Positions 42,951 to 51,427 of a DNA stretch of 57,336 nt are shown one piece after another. The DNA is taken from positions 1 to 57,336 of the forward strand of contig CALFDU010000093.1 in the NCBI GenBank assembly GCA_937950315.1, given 5' to 3'. Below the pieces are notes generated by a model. That model did not search any database, was not told where the DNA came from, and was given only the letters and a program-made list of their open reading frames with translations. The stretch is from an uncultured Saprospiraceae bacterium (lineage in GTDB: Bacteria; Bacteroidota; Bacteroidia; Chitinophagales; Saprospiraceae). Numbering within the stretch: the stretch's first letter is position 1; each line of letters opens with the position of its first letter. Both the position numbers and the translations under genes were made by a program.

Positions 42951-44036
42951 TTAATCTTCTTCATTTAGTCTTGATTCAGAAAGAACAATTTGATTTGCTG
43001 CCAACTTTTTAATTTCTTTTAAATTGTCAATTACTAATTGTTCTATTTTTGATACCATGTGCAAATAGTTATTGGCGGTTGTAATATTCGAAAGTGCATC
43101 AGAAACCGAATCAACAAAAACCTTGTCCGGTTCTTCAGTATATAAGATTGATTCTGTGATTGATTTTCCGGATCTAAACACATCAAGTGCTTTTGTAGAA
43201 CCCAATATTTTATTAAGATTTGTTAAGTTTCTTGATTCTCCCAATCTAGTCTTGTTTTGAGCATTTTTTTCCGAAACCCATGAAACAAATTCTTTTAGAT
43301 TATTAAATTTTAAATCACTGACCGGATTTTCATTTGATGAATTTACACCAAGAAATTTGTTGATATTTGACCATCTTAAAGCGTTATAGTAAACACCAAA
43401 TTCAATTGCCTCTTCATTTAATCCAGGAATGTCGAAATAGTCTTTTTCTTGAATTGCATTAAATAGAGAAAGGCCAGTTAATAATTGCTGAACATAATCT
43501 GACCTGCTTCCAATAGCTCTGGCTAATGCTTGATGTTTTTGAAGAATAGATAGACCGGTGTAGTTACTTTGTAAGCTATTTAAATATTTAGCCTTAGCTA
43601 ATGGAGTCCAAGATTTAACTCCTGTAATATGCTTAAAGCCTAAATAGTCTAGTATGTCCTCTCGTTTGGGGTATATAATGGCAGGCAATTTCTCAGGTTT
43701 ATTTTTAGCCTGATCTTGTATTGTTGCTACAGCTGAAGCTCTTTTTGTTGCCTTTTCTGGGTTCAACAGCAATTTTGCTGCAGATAATCTACGATTACCT
43801 TCAACAACAAAATAATTCTTAGGATTTTCCGAATCCTCAACAACTAATAACGGTTCTGCAGGAAAAAACCCTTTTTCACCTATTGACCCCATTAACTCTA
43901 TTATTGAAGCGTCTTTCAACATCCAATTTATAACTTCAACTTCTGTAGCGAAAGCTAATGAAGTAGGTAGTCTTGGGTTCTCTGGATCAAAATGTAATTT
44001 TGACACAGGGATTTCTACAATTTTTACAATGGCCAT
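42951..44036 (-). CDS. ParB/Srx-fold N-terminal protein with EGNRR motif
   Basis: The 361-aa protein begins with a ParB-like domain: IPVSKLHFDPENPRLP, IIELMGSIGEKGFFPAEPLLVVED, then FVVEGNRRLSAAKLL (residues 76-90), where Arg82-Arg83 match the nucleotide-binding box of ParB/Srx proteins. The remaining about 240 aa are helical (LQKHQALARAIGSRSDYVQQLLTGLSLFN, with an HTH-like stretch around 170-200). It lies 9 bp after the methyltransferase stop. In this context it is not a chromosome-partition ParB: no ParA and no parS-like site is seen. It may use a nucleotide to load on or scan DNA. Confidence 0.75.
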   Translation of the reverse strand: MAIVKIVEIPVSKLHFDPENPRLPTSLAFATEVEVINWMLKDASIIELMGSIGEKGFFPAEPLLVVEDSENPKNYFVVEGNRRLSAAKLLLNPEKATKRASAVATIQDQAKNKPEKLPAIIYPKREDILDYLGFKHITGVKSWTPLAKAKYLNSLQSNYTGLSILQKHQALARAIGSRSDYVQQLLTGLSLFNAIQEKDYFDIPGLNEEAIEFGVYYNALRWSNINKFLGVNSSNENPVSDLKFNNLKEFVSWVSEKNAQNKTRLGESRNLTNLNKILGSTKALDVFRSGKSITESILYTEEPDKVFVDSVSDALSNITTANNYLHMVSKIEQLVIDNLKEIKKLAANQIVLSESRLNEED

Positions 44037-44045
44037 AGTGTAAAT

Positions 44046-45062
44046 TTATACTAATTCCGAATCAATATGTTTATTAATCAGAGGTAATCCAAAAGCTTGT
44101 TGCCTAATCGAATTTGCTATAAAATAACTTAGAAGTGGTGGAACTGCATTTCCTACCTGTTTAAGTTTATTAGTTTTTGATCCTGTGAATTTAAACCATG
44201 AAGGAAAGCTTTGTAATGTAGCAGCTTCCCTCACAGACAAAGTCCGTCTTTGACCATCCTTAAGTTTAATTCTTATCATGTCTCCTGTATTTCCAGATAA
44301 ATTCCTACAAGTCAATGTTCTTGATGGCTTTTCAAAATGTAAATCTCGAGGATTTACACAATTAGAAGCAATCTCATATTTTAAAATGTATCGATCCATA
44401 TTTGAATTTAGAAGTACTGAATCTTTTGGAAATTTGGTTCTAATTCTTCCTATTGCATTTTGAACCGCGACCGTTTTCGTAAGTTTTTCAGGGAATTGAA
44501 ATTCTTTACTGGTGTCTCGTAAGCCAATTACAAATATTCTTTGCCTATTTTGAGGAATACCATATTCATTTGCGTTTAATACTTTATAATTTACTGAATA
44601 TCCAGCCTTTTTAATACTCCCAATAATTTTATTAAAATAATTTTTGTTCTTGTAAACAAGTCCACGAACATTTTCGAAAATACAAACATTTGGCTGTAAG
44701 TCCTGTATTGCTTTTAGAAATGCAGGAAACCCATTTCTTCCATCTTTTTTTCCCTCTTGTTTTCCAGCTACACTATAAGGTTGGCAAGGTGGTCCGGCAA
44801 TCAAAATGTCAGCAGCAGAATAATTTGTTTCCTCATTTATTTCCTGATTGATACAACTTCCATTTAGGTTGTTTTCATATGATTTTGATGCGTGATTACA
44901 CATTTCATATCCGAGTGTTTCAAACCCTACCGCCTCAAATCCAAGAGATAAGCCACCACAACCTGCAAACAAATCCACGACTTTTAGTCCATTCAATGGA
45001 GAAGGCTTAAGAATTTCCGATATTGTTTTTGAATATTTAGTCAATTTGCTATTATTTAACAA
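44046..45062 (-). CDS. dcm: DNA (cytosine-5-)-methyltransferase
   Basis: The 338-aa protein has all main m5C motifs in order: I (VVDLFAGCGGLSLGFEAVG), IV (GPPCQPYS, catalytic Cys93), VI (ENVRG, 130-134), VIII (QNRQRIFVIG, 171-180), a short variable region with TRD, then IX-X (RTLSVREAATLQSFP, GNAVPPLLSYF). It is a single complete chain, first gene of a leftward operon with the ParB-like and nuclease-like genes. It methylates C5 of cytosine in an unknown target, and probably protects self DNA from a partner endonuclease. Confidence 0.95.
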   Translation of the reverse strand: MLNNSKLTKYSKTISEILKPSPLNGLKVVDLFAGCGGLSLGFEAVGFETLGYEMCNHASKSYENNLNGSCINQEINEETNYSAADILIAGPPCQPYSVAGKQEGKKDGRNGFPAFLKAIQDLQPNVCIFENVRGLVYKNKNYFNKIIGSIKKAGYSVNYKVLNANEYGIPQNRQRIFVIGLRDTSKEFQFPEKLTKTVAVQNAIGRIRTKFPKDSVLLNSNMDRYILKYEIASNCVNPRDLHFEKPSRTLTCRNLSGNTGDMIRIKLKDGQRRTLSVREAATLQSFPSWFKFTGSKTNKLKQVGNAVPPLLSYFIANSIRQQAFGLPLINKHIDSELV

Positions 45063-45100
45063 TAGGGTAATTCAAAAATCATACCTAATAATAGGGAATT
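45061..45100. promoter_or_regulatory. direct repeats in the divergent promoter region
   Basis: AATAGGGTAATT (45061-45072) and AATAGGGAATT (45090-45100) are near-identical direct repeats, 29 bp apart start to start. They lie in the 120-bp gap between the divergent methyltransferase and 45183 genes. They could be sites for a controller protein, but none is encoded here. Confidence 0.3.
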
Positions 45101-45182
45101 AGCATTCATTCAGACGGAAAATACACAAAGTATTATAATCTTGCTATTTTCATTTAAGGCAAAACTGGTTTAAAGTATTAAA

Positions 45183-45932
45183 ATGAGTGAAAAGATGAAT
45201 TTAAAAGGTGGGGCTTTGCTTATAGGCTCGTTGCTTTGGCAGGATCATTTAAATCTCGAGGCTAAGGACAATATTCGCAGAAAGTGGCGCAATAAGCATT
45301 TAGCACAAGAAGAAAAAGTAAGAGTTAGTGTTCCCATTAGATATGGAAGGCTATCTAACTCTAACATCTATACGATGGTTCTTTCTAATAACTGCATTAA
45401 ATCTAAAAATGGAACGGCATTTATAATACCATTTAAAAGTAAGAAAATAAAGAATTTTCCTGAAATTGAAGAAGAGGCAAAAGCCATTTCAATAGCTGAA
45501 GGAATGAAAGGTCATTTTGTTTCTAAAGAAAGAGGAACGGAAGATGTTTGGTGTGCTTTAGGAATTTTGTTTAACCCCCGAAATGCGCATTTGAAAGAAA
45601 AAGCTTTGATAAATGCTTTATGGGAAAAACAGATAAACATAAGAGGAAGTGTAGACCCACGAAAATTTAAAAGAAGTAATGAAAAACCATGCATTAATAA
45701 TAAAGGTGGCCTAAAAATACCTTGGCCTACTGTTGTTGATCCTCGAGATCAGAATGAGTTAAATGAATTAGATTTTATTATTTGTACAGCAACTAAAGCG
45801 ACTAAATATCCTTTAGCAAAGGAAATTGCTAAAACTGTGAAAAAAGATAATAAGAGATTTTATTTTATAGAGAATTTTAAAAATGGAATTAATACTTTTC
45901 AAGACATTCAAATTTTGAATTACTTGAGATAA
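45183..45932 (+). CDS. hypothetical protein divergent from the methyltransferase operon
   Basis: The 249-aa protein has no signal or TM helix and is Lys/Arg-rich. It begins with KGGALLIGSLLWQDHL, followed by VRVSVPIRYGRLSNSNIYTMVLSNN and GTAFIIPFKSKKI. The GSLLW then RYGR/YTMVLS order recalls the strand order of gamma-glutamylcyclotransferase-like folds, a loose guess. The C-terminal half has DPRDQNELNELDFIICTATKATKYPLAKEIA. The position opposite the methyltransferase over a shared promoter suggests membership of the same system. Family and activity unknown. Confidence 0.65.
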   Translation: MSEKMNLKGGALLIGSLLWQDHLNLEAKDNIRRKWRNKHLAQEEKVRVSVPIRYGRLSNSNIYTMVLSNNCIKSKNGTAFIIPFKSKKIKNFPEIEEEAKAISIAEGMKGHFVSKERGTEDVWCALGILFNPRNAHLKEKALINALWEKQINIRGSVDPRKFKRSNEKPCINNKGGLKIPWPTVVDPRDQNELNELDFIICTATKATKYPLAKEIAKTVKKDNKRFYFIENFKNGINTFQDIQILNYLR

Positions 45933-45988
45933 TATTGTAAGGAGTATTTGAATGGAATTTATTGTTAAAAAAAGATAGCAAGCTGATA

Positions 45989-46069
45989 ATCGAGTAGACG
46001 GCCGTGAGCAATAAAGCCCACGGTGCGCCTCTCACACCACTGTACGTACGGGTCTCGTATACGGCGGTT
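45989..46069 (-). ncRNA. group II intron domains V and VI
   Basis: Domain V is 34 nt (46036-46069; opens AACCGCCGTATACGAGACCC on the minus strand) with a 9-bp lower stem carrying one mismatch. Domain VI is the hairpin CCGTGGGC/GCTCACGG, ending at the 3' splice-like CTACTCGAT. These are the catalytic and branch-point domains. Confidence 0.8.
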
Positions 46070-46071
46070 CA

Positions 46072-46314
46072 TTAAATCGAAAATTTGACTTTTGTGAAGT
46101 ATTCAATCATTGACACATAGCCTCTAAGTTTTAGCTAGGACACCTTTATTGTTGTACCGAGGATTGGACTTTGAGCTACTGCCCATCCTCCCATCCTTGT
46201 TCTACTCCATGCATAACCATGCCGATTCTTAATCCCTAATCTGATATGATTTTTGCGTTTCCGTTCAGGCTTTTTCCAATCATGCCAGATACAATAACAC
46301 AGTTCATAAGAACT
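46072..46314 (-). pseudogene. group II intron maturase C-terminal fragment with internal stop
   Basis: The frame reads SSYELCYCIWHDWKKPERKR, then HIRLGIKNRHGYAWSRTRMGG and WAVAQSPILGTTI, the DNA-binding/maturase end of intron-encoded reverse transcriptases. A TAG at 46135-46137 interrupts it before LKLRGYVSMIEYFTKV, which is still recognisable. All reverse-transcriptase motifs are absent. The protein cannot be functional. Confidence 0.85.
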
Positions 46315-46692
46315 GACTTTTGCTGTCTCCCTTCCTTCAGCTCTCAGGTCACCCTAACACCTTTGCGACTTATTAATACTTCCAGTTGAATATACTGGCG
46401 TATAAGGGACTTCCACTCTTTAAAATATAAATACCATCTTTAATAGTGGTGCATCCTAGGTACACACAAGCGACCATGATGGCATACCCTGCTGGGTACT
46501 TCACTTATCACATAATCGTTACCTAAAAGAAAGAAAAAAATGCCAATCTCAAAAAAGCAAAGAGTCTTACAGGCACATTTCTTTTTTTGCAATGCCTCAA
46601 TATTCTTCCACCCTCTACCCCTATTAATTAGTTATAAAATTTGACCTATGATATATTTTGAGAATACATTCGGAAGAATAAAAAAAGGAGGT

Positions 46693-46723
46693 AAAAAGCA
46701 AAGCTACTTAAATGGCTTTGCTT
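46693..46723 (-). terminator. terminator of the leftward TPR-membrane-protein operon
   Basis: AAGCAAAGCTA (46696-46706) pairs with TGGCTTTGCTT (46713-46723), allowing one G-U. It is followed by T residues on the minus strand, about 40 bp past the 52-aa ORF stop. Confidence 0.75.
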
Positions 46724-46762
46724 GTATTTGATATTTTAAAGCCAAGGATTGTTTACTAAAAA

Positions 46763-46921
46763 TTAGTCCAAATCCATATTACTATTTTGGTTAGTCCACT
46801 TCTTGTATAAGTATTCATTCAATGTAATGGGTATGTCGACGTTTTTAATTTTAACATGGTATTTTCCATCTTTAACTGACATTAGGATTATTTCCTCATT
46901 TTGTATTGAAGTATTTGTCAT
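46763..46921 (-). CDS. 52-aa hypothetical protein after the TPR membrane protein
   Basis: ATG 46921 to TAA 46763 encodes 52 aa. It starts 11 bp after the upstream gene's stop and is followed by a terminator, so it belongs to that operon. The sequence has an amphipathic beta pattern: EEIILMSVKDGKYHVKIKNVDIPITLNEYLYKKW, with an Asn-rich tail. Cytoplasmic by composition. No family recognised. Confidence 0.55.
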   Translation of the reverse strand: MTNTSIQNEEIILMSVKDGKYHVKIKNVDIPITLNEYLYKKWTNQNSNMDLD

Positions 46922-46932
46922 AATTATTCAGT

Positions 46933-48777
46933 TTAATTTGATAAATTATTTTTTAAAATTTCGATTTTTTTAGCCACATGTAGATCATTCGGATCAAGTT
47001 CAAGTACTATACTATAGTCTAAAAGTGCCGATTTTATCTCTCCTAAGAGTTCGTATGTTATTGCTCGGTCTAAATACCCATTGACATCATCGGGGAATAA
47101 TTCAATTGCCCTAGTCAGATCTTTTAAAGCCAAGTCATAACTTCCAATTAAACCATAAGCTCTTCCTCTAGGAGCATAAATTAAATTTTGCACATAGGCA
47201 TTGCTGGATTCTTCACAGAAATTAAAATCCGCAATAGCTCGTATTGGATCTATTTCTATCAATTGTAATGCTCTGTGATATCTTCCAGTAATATTTGAAC
47301 TATCTAATTCAACGGCTTCATTTAAAAATGCAAGTGCTTGTGTTTGATTACCTTTATCTGTATAACAATTACCAAGTAATTCAAATGCAGAACTTGTTGC
47401 CAGACCGAGGGAATTAATCGCGTACTCAATATGATAAATGGCACTATCTAGTTTTCCATCTGCCCAATAACTACTGGCAAGACTTTTTCTTATGAAGGCA
47501 TTATCTGGGTATTTTTTTACTGCTTGACTAAACAAGGTGGAATGATTTTCCCAAACCTCAGATTGAGCTCTAGTCAATAATGAAAGAGTCAAAGCCATTG
47601 TAGTCAATAACAAAACAGGTATCCATCGATTCCCTATTTGAAAAATTTTATTCACCCCCAAGCCTACTATAAATGCTAGCCCGATATATGGTAGATATGT
47701 GTATCGCTCTGCGACAACAGCAGATCCAACAGGGATGAATTGCAGAACAAAAAGAATTGTAGAAAAGTAAAAACCTAACCCAAATACAATATTCCACTTT
47801 CGCCGAAAGGCTGCTAAATTAAATACTAAAACTGAACCTAAAGAGATTAAATGAGAAAGTTTAAGATTATAAGCCTCCATCATGCTGTAAGGATAAAATG
47901 GCGAATGCTCTATTGGCAATAAAAATTGTTTGAGATAAAAACTATTTGCAAATGATGCATTGGTGATTCGATCTATAATACTTAAGTCATTACTTAAAGC
48001 CTTTTTTGATTCTATCTGCTCTAATAGACCGTAGAAATCACCTCCTGCTTGTACATCCACTGCGATCCATCCAGTAATTAGCGCAATGAAAACGAATGGT
48101 AACTTTTCTAAGAAGGGTTTCACCTCATTAAAGTTTCTCAAAGATAAAATATCTATAAGCATTAAAGCAGGAACCATTACTACCGCCATCGCCTTTGAGA
48201 GACATGCGAGAATAAATAAGCTGAAGGTGATGAAAAAAAAACTAAGGCTTAATGTCTTCACGTACCTCTGGTAACTCAAAAGTCCTAATAGTAAAAAGAA
48301 TGAATAGAGGACATCTTTTCTCTCCGATACCCAAACCACAGATTCTACATGCATTGGGTGTAGAGCGAATATAAAAGAAGTTATAAATGCAACTATCCAT
48401 CTCCTATCTGACAATTGAAAAGCTAAGAGATAAACCAATAAAGAATTAAGAATATGGATTAATAAATTAGTCGCTATAAATGGTGTAGCAGAATCGACTC
48501 CCGAGAATTTAGCATTTATCCAAAGGCTAATCATTGTCAAAGGATGATAATTTAAAGAAACAACTTTGTTTACTAAGGATCCAAATGAATTCCAAGATGG
48601 ATTTAGTATAAATGGATTATCAGTGATGTAGAATTGGTCATCCCAGTTTACAAAATTATTATCAAGTGCAGGAAAAAATGCAATTCCTGTAAGAACTGTC
48701 AATGCAATAACTGAAATTATGCATAAGGTATTTACTTCGATTTTTTTAAATGATAAGTGATAGACATTTCTTCTCAT
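46933..48777 (-). CDS. TMTC-like membrane protein with C-terminal TPR repeats
   Basis: Start ATG 48777 (MRRNVYHLSFKKIE) is preferred; an ATG at 48801 adds eight residues. The first about 400 aa hold about ten TM helices, with FVNWDDQFYITDN after helix 1 and ALHPMHVESVVWVSERKDVL. These match DUF1736/GT-C-fold O-mannosyltransferase-like (TMTC) proteins. From about residue 410 there are five or six TPR motifs (ALAFLNEAVELDSSNITGRYHRA, ALKDLTRAIELFPDDVNGYLDRA). Predicted in the inner membrane with TPRs in the periplasm. Glycosyl transfer is suggested by the family only. Confidence 0.85.
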   Translation of the reverse strand: MRRNVYHLSFKKIEVNTLCIISVIALTVLTGIAFFPALDNNFVNWDDQFYITDNPFILNPSWNSFGSLVNKVVSLNYHPLTMISLWINAKFSGVDSATPFIATNLLIHILNSLLVYLLAFQLSDRRWIVAFITSFIFALHPMHVESVVWVSERKDVLYSFFLLLGLLSYQRYVKTLSLSFFFITFSLFILACLSKAMAVVMVPALMLIDILSLRNFNEVKPFLEKLPFVFIALITGWIAVDVQAGGDFYGLLEQIESKKALSNDLSIIDRITNASFANSFYLKQFLLPIEHSPFYPYSMMEAYNLKLSHLISLGSVLVFNLAAFRRKWNIVFGLGFYFSTILFVLQFIPVGSAVVAERYTYLPYIGLAFIVGLGVNKIFQIGNRWIPVLLLTTMALTLSLLTRAQSEVWENHSTLFSQAVKKYPDNAFIRKSLASSYWADGKLDSAIYHIEYAINSLGLATSSAFELLGNCYTDKGNQTQALAFLNEAVELDSSNITGRYHRALQLIEIDPIRAIADFNFCEESSNAYVQNLIYAPRGRAYGLIGSYDLALKDLTRAIELFPDDVNGYLDRAITYELLGEIKSALLDYSIVLELDPNDLHVAKKIEILKNNLSN

Positions 48778-48833
48778 CGATTGTACGTTTTGAGTTAACA
48801 AAAAATAATATCAATAAGCTTCCAGCTTTAAAA

Positions 48834-48862
48834 GCCAGCAGCACCATTTATGTGCCGCTGGC
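48834..48862 (-). terminator. terminator of the degQ-like gene
   Basis: GCCAGCAGCAC (48834-48844) pairs with GTGCCGCTGGC (48852-48862) with one mismatch. TTTT follows on the minus strand, between the DegQ-like stop and the TMTC-like start. Confidence 0.8.
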
Positions 48863-48911
48863 TATTAATCAATCCAATTTAATAACGATACTACTCTAAA
48901 TTTCCAATGCT

Positions 48912-50426
48912 TTACAATCCTATTGCGTAGTAATACTCACCTGGAATATCTTTATAGATACCTTCAAGCATAAGACCTCCTTCTTGGTCTTCAATTTTTT
49001 TGAGAAGGTCTTCCATGTCATGAACTGCTTTTTTGTCAATATGAGTAATAATGAAGCCATCTCTCATTTGTGTTTGCTTCCTTATTTTCCCAGGCAATAT
49101 TTTATCCACAAGAACACCAGATTTAATATTGAGATCCTTCTTCATCTCATCAGGAACATCGTTCATTTTTGCACCTAATATTTTGAGCAGTTTACCTGCC
49201 TCCTTATTTAGCTCTTCTGAATGGCCATCTCGATTGTTGAGTTTGACTTTAAACGACTTCTCTTTTCCATTTCTATTAATTAAAACGTTTACAGTTTCAC
49301 CTGGACGATATTGAGCAATGGCTCCTTGTAATTCTGGAGAAGAAGAAACTTCTAACTCATTTATTTTCAAAATAACGTCCCCTACTTTTATCCCTGCAGC
49401 TGCTGCAGCACTTTTATTAACAAGACTATCTACATAAACTCCTTTTATTACATCTAGAGCTTTGTCTTCAGAAAGTTTACTGTCAACAGTTTTTATCATT
49501 ACTCCTAGAACTCCCCTTTGTACTGTGCCGTATTCCATGAGATCTGTAATTACTTTCTGCACTATATTGGCAGGTATAGCAAAACCGTAACCAGAGAAGC
49601 TACCTGTGGGACTAGCGATGGCCGTATTAATACCTACTAAGCCACCATCTAGATTGACAAGTGCTCCTCCACTATTTCCAGGATTAATTGCAGCATCGGT
49701 TTGGATAAAATTTTCTACAGCATACTTATCCTTTAGTATATTGATATTCCTTCCCTTCGCACTGATTATCCCTGCTGTAACTGTAGAATTCAGACCCATT
49801 GGATTTCCCACCGCCATTACCCATTGACCAATTTTTACCTTATCAGAATTAACAAAAGGAACCGTAGGAAGGTCATCTTCCTTAATCTTGAGTAGAGCTA
49901 AATCTGTAGAAGGATCAGCTCCTACAACAATGGCTTTATATGTCCTATTATCATGTAAAGTGATTTCAATATCATCTGAATTATCAATGACGTGATTATT
50001 AGTAATTATGTATCCATCTTTACTAATTATTACCCCTGATCCAGAGCCGACTTTGGTTGGACTTTTCTGATTCCAGTTTCTTCCATTGTTCGGAAAAAAG
50101 AATTCCTGTTTAAACTGATCTCCAAAAAAGTCCTTAAAAGGGTCTGGTATCGTTCTCATTTGATAATTAGAACTTGATTTGGGAAACAATTGGGTGGACT
50201 TAATGTGTACTACGCCATCTAGAACATTATTCGCTGTTTCATTAAAATCCAATGGCACAGGGTTACCATCAGAATCCAAGGAAAATACGGCTTTTTGCGA
50301 AGGAATTTTATTCACGTGCTCAATCGTAATAGATTTAGCATCTTTTTCAAAATAATTTAAAGCTCCGTAACTTGATAAACTCACAATTAACGCAATCAAG
50401 CCCGAAAAGATAATACTTCTTTTCAT
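48912..50426 (-). CDS. degQ: DegQ/HtrA-type periplasmic serine protease
   Basis: The 504-aa protein has an N-terminal membrane anchor or signal (SIIFSGLIALIVSLSSYGAL). The trypsin-like domain has the catalytic triad His145 (TNNHVID), Asp175 (DLALLKI) and Ser252 (GNSGGAL). Two PDZ domains follow (about 300-400 and 420-500; GVYVDSLVNKSAAAAAGIKVGD, GVLVDKILPGK). It degrades misfolded envelope proteins. The Hsp20 gene lies just upstream on the same strand (62 bp gap), consistent with a stress operon. Confidence 0.95.
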   Translation of the reverse strand: MKRSIIFSGLIALIVSLSSYGALNYFEKDAKSITIEHVNKIPSQKAVFSLDSDGNPVPLDFNETANNVLDGVVHIKSTQLFPKSSSNYQMRTIPDPFKDFFGDQFKQEFFFPNNGRNWNQKSPTKVGSGSGVIISKDGYIITNNHVIDNSDDIEITLHDNRTYKAIVVGADPSTDLALLKIKEDDLPTVPFVNSDKVKIGQWVMAVGNPMGLNSTVTAGIISAKGRNINILKDKYAVENFIQTDAAINPGNSGGALVNLDGGLVGINTAIASPTGSFSGYGFAIPANIVQKVITDLMEYGTVQRGVLGVMIKTVDSKLSEDKALDVIKGVYVDSLVNKSAAAAAGIKVGDVILKINELEVSSSPELQGAIAQYRPGETVNVLINRNGKEKSFKVKLNNRDGHSEELNKEAGKLLKILGAKMNDVPDEMKKDLNIKSGVLVDKILPGKIRKQTQMRDGFIITHIDKKAVHDMEDLLKKIEDQEGGLMLEGIYKDIPGEYYYAIGL

Positions 50427-50488
50427 CGTTAAAAATTTTAATCGTTAGAAAATTAATTAAAGAAAAAACTTGTTTTGAAATCTGGGCC

Positions 50489-50929
50489 CTATTTGACAGC
50501 AATCTGCCTTGGAGGCTTTACTTTAGCTTCCTCTTTTTTTGATAACTGAATAGTTAAAATTCCATTTTTGTAATGGGCTTCAATTTTCTGGCTGTCAACA
50601 AAAGAGTTGCTCAGGTTGAAGCTTCTCTTAAAACGACTGTAGTTAAATTCTCTTAATGAGAAGTTTTTGCTTTCGTTTTCAGAATCAACTTGAGATTCCC
50701 CGGAGATCGAAAGAATATTGTTCTTTAATTCAACACTAAAGTCTTCCTTATTCATTCCAGGAGCTGCCAAATTAATCAGGATATGATCATCTTGATCTTC
50801 AATATTGACATATGGCAATATTGAATTGCGATGAGTGAAATTTCGATTTCTCCAATCGAAAATTTTGCTCCAATCGTCTTCAAAAAAACTAGAGGCAGTT
50901 GGAAGCAAGTTAGATTTTACTGGTAACAT
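50489..50929 (-). CDS. Hsp20/alpha-crystallin small heat-shock protein
   Basis: The 146-aa protein has an alpha-crystallin core (VNIEDQDDHILINLAAPGMNKEDFSVELKNNILSISGE) and the C-terminal AHYKNGILTIQLSK signature (A-x-x-x-N-G-x-L). It is an ATP-independent holdase. It lies upstream of degQ on the same strand. Confidence 0.95.
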   Translation of the reverse strand: MLPVKSNLLPTASSFFEDDWSKIFDWRNRNFTHRNSILPYVNIEDQDDHILINLAAPGMNKEDFSVELKNNILSISGESQVDSENESKNFSLREFNYSRFKRSFNLSNSFVDSQKIEAHYKNGILTIQLSKKEEAKVKPPRQIAVK

Positions 50930-51226
50930 GACTTAATTTTTAAAAAGTTATAAAATGAAATTTCAACTTTGTTTCATCAATCTATGTGCCAGCTTAAAAT
51001 TGGTGTCATTTTTTCAGTTAGGTCTGTCAAATTTTCATTTCGACTAATTTTCTGTAATTATTTCGGCATTTATTGAGTATTTATCTGAACCAAACGGATA
51101 TAAAAGAATGATAAAAAGACCTTGACAATACAGCATACTGCCGTCCTGATTCTTGCAGGCGAAAGCGAGGAGTAAGCCCGCCCCTTAAAATTATTCGTGA
51201 ATTGACAATAACGGTTATGAATAAGA

Positions 51227-51427
51227 ATGCCTGTAGCCTATCGAGTAGAAAGCCAAAAAATTGGTGACGCATGGATAGAAGAATCAAAATTTCCAATACT
51301 TAAAGTTCTTTCCGCTATTATTAAAATGGAATATAATTATTTGCTGAATCCAAATCATAAACAATTCCATGAAATAAAAATCTCAAGTGTTGAGGATTTT
51401 AAATTTGAACCAAGGTTAAAAGAATAA
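51227..51427 (+). pseudogene. RES-domain (NAD+-degrading toxin) C-terminal remnant
   Basis: The 66-aa ORF reads KIGDAWIEESKFPILKVLSA, then IIKMEYNYLLNPNHKQFHEI and FKFEPRL. This is the C-terminal third of RES-family toxins (the P-x-E-x-N-Y-L-x-N-P-x-H block then FxFDPRL). The N-terminal catalytic part with the Arg/Glu/Ser residues is absent, and no Xre antitoxin is adjacent. The 297 bp before it (50930-51226) hold no gene; a GC-richer patch sits near 51165-51185. Confidence 0.8.

Larger units (their letters stand above)
45989..46467 (-). mobile_element. internally deleted group II intron, 479 bp
   Basis: Read on the minus strand: a GTGTG-type 5' end (46467), domain I blocks (AGAGTGGAAGTCCC, CAACTGGAAGTATTAA, GTCGCAAAGGTG, GCTGAAGGAAGGGAGACAGC), then an abrupt junction into the C-terminal part of an intron maturase. 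Domains V and VI follow, and a 3' end CTACTCGAT that fits YTAYYYNAY. The rest of the maturase and much of domains I-IV are missing. Flanks are the 45183 gene (57 bp away) and about 225 bp without genes to the right. Non-mobile remnant, though it may still be trans-spliceable in principle. Confidence 0.85.

Noticed and set aside
42951-44036. Chromosome or plasmid partitioning ParB
   Set aside because: No ParA neighbour, no parS-like sites and a methyltransferase operon context; a ParB-fold component of a modification system fits better.
45960-46090. Structured GC-richer patch first considered as an integron attC or ribosomal leader
   Set aside because: The maturase tail and 3' end consensus identify it as group II intron domains V and VI.
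51081-51296. 71-aa minus-strand ORF ending in RGGLTPRFRLQESGRQYAV
   Set aside because: It overlaps the RES remnant and lies in a non-coding patch; no matching protein family and no start signal.
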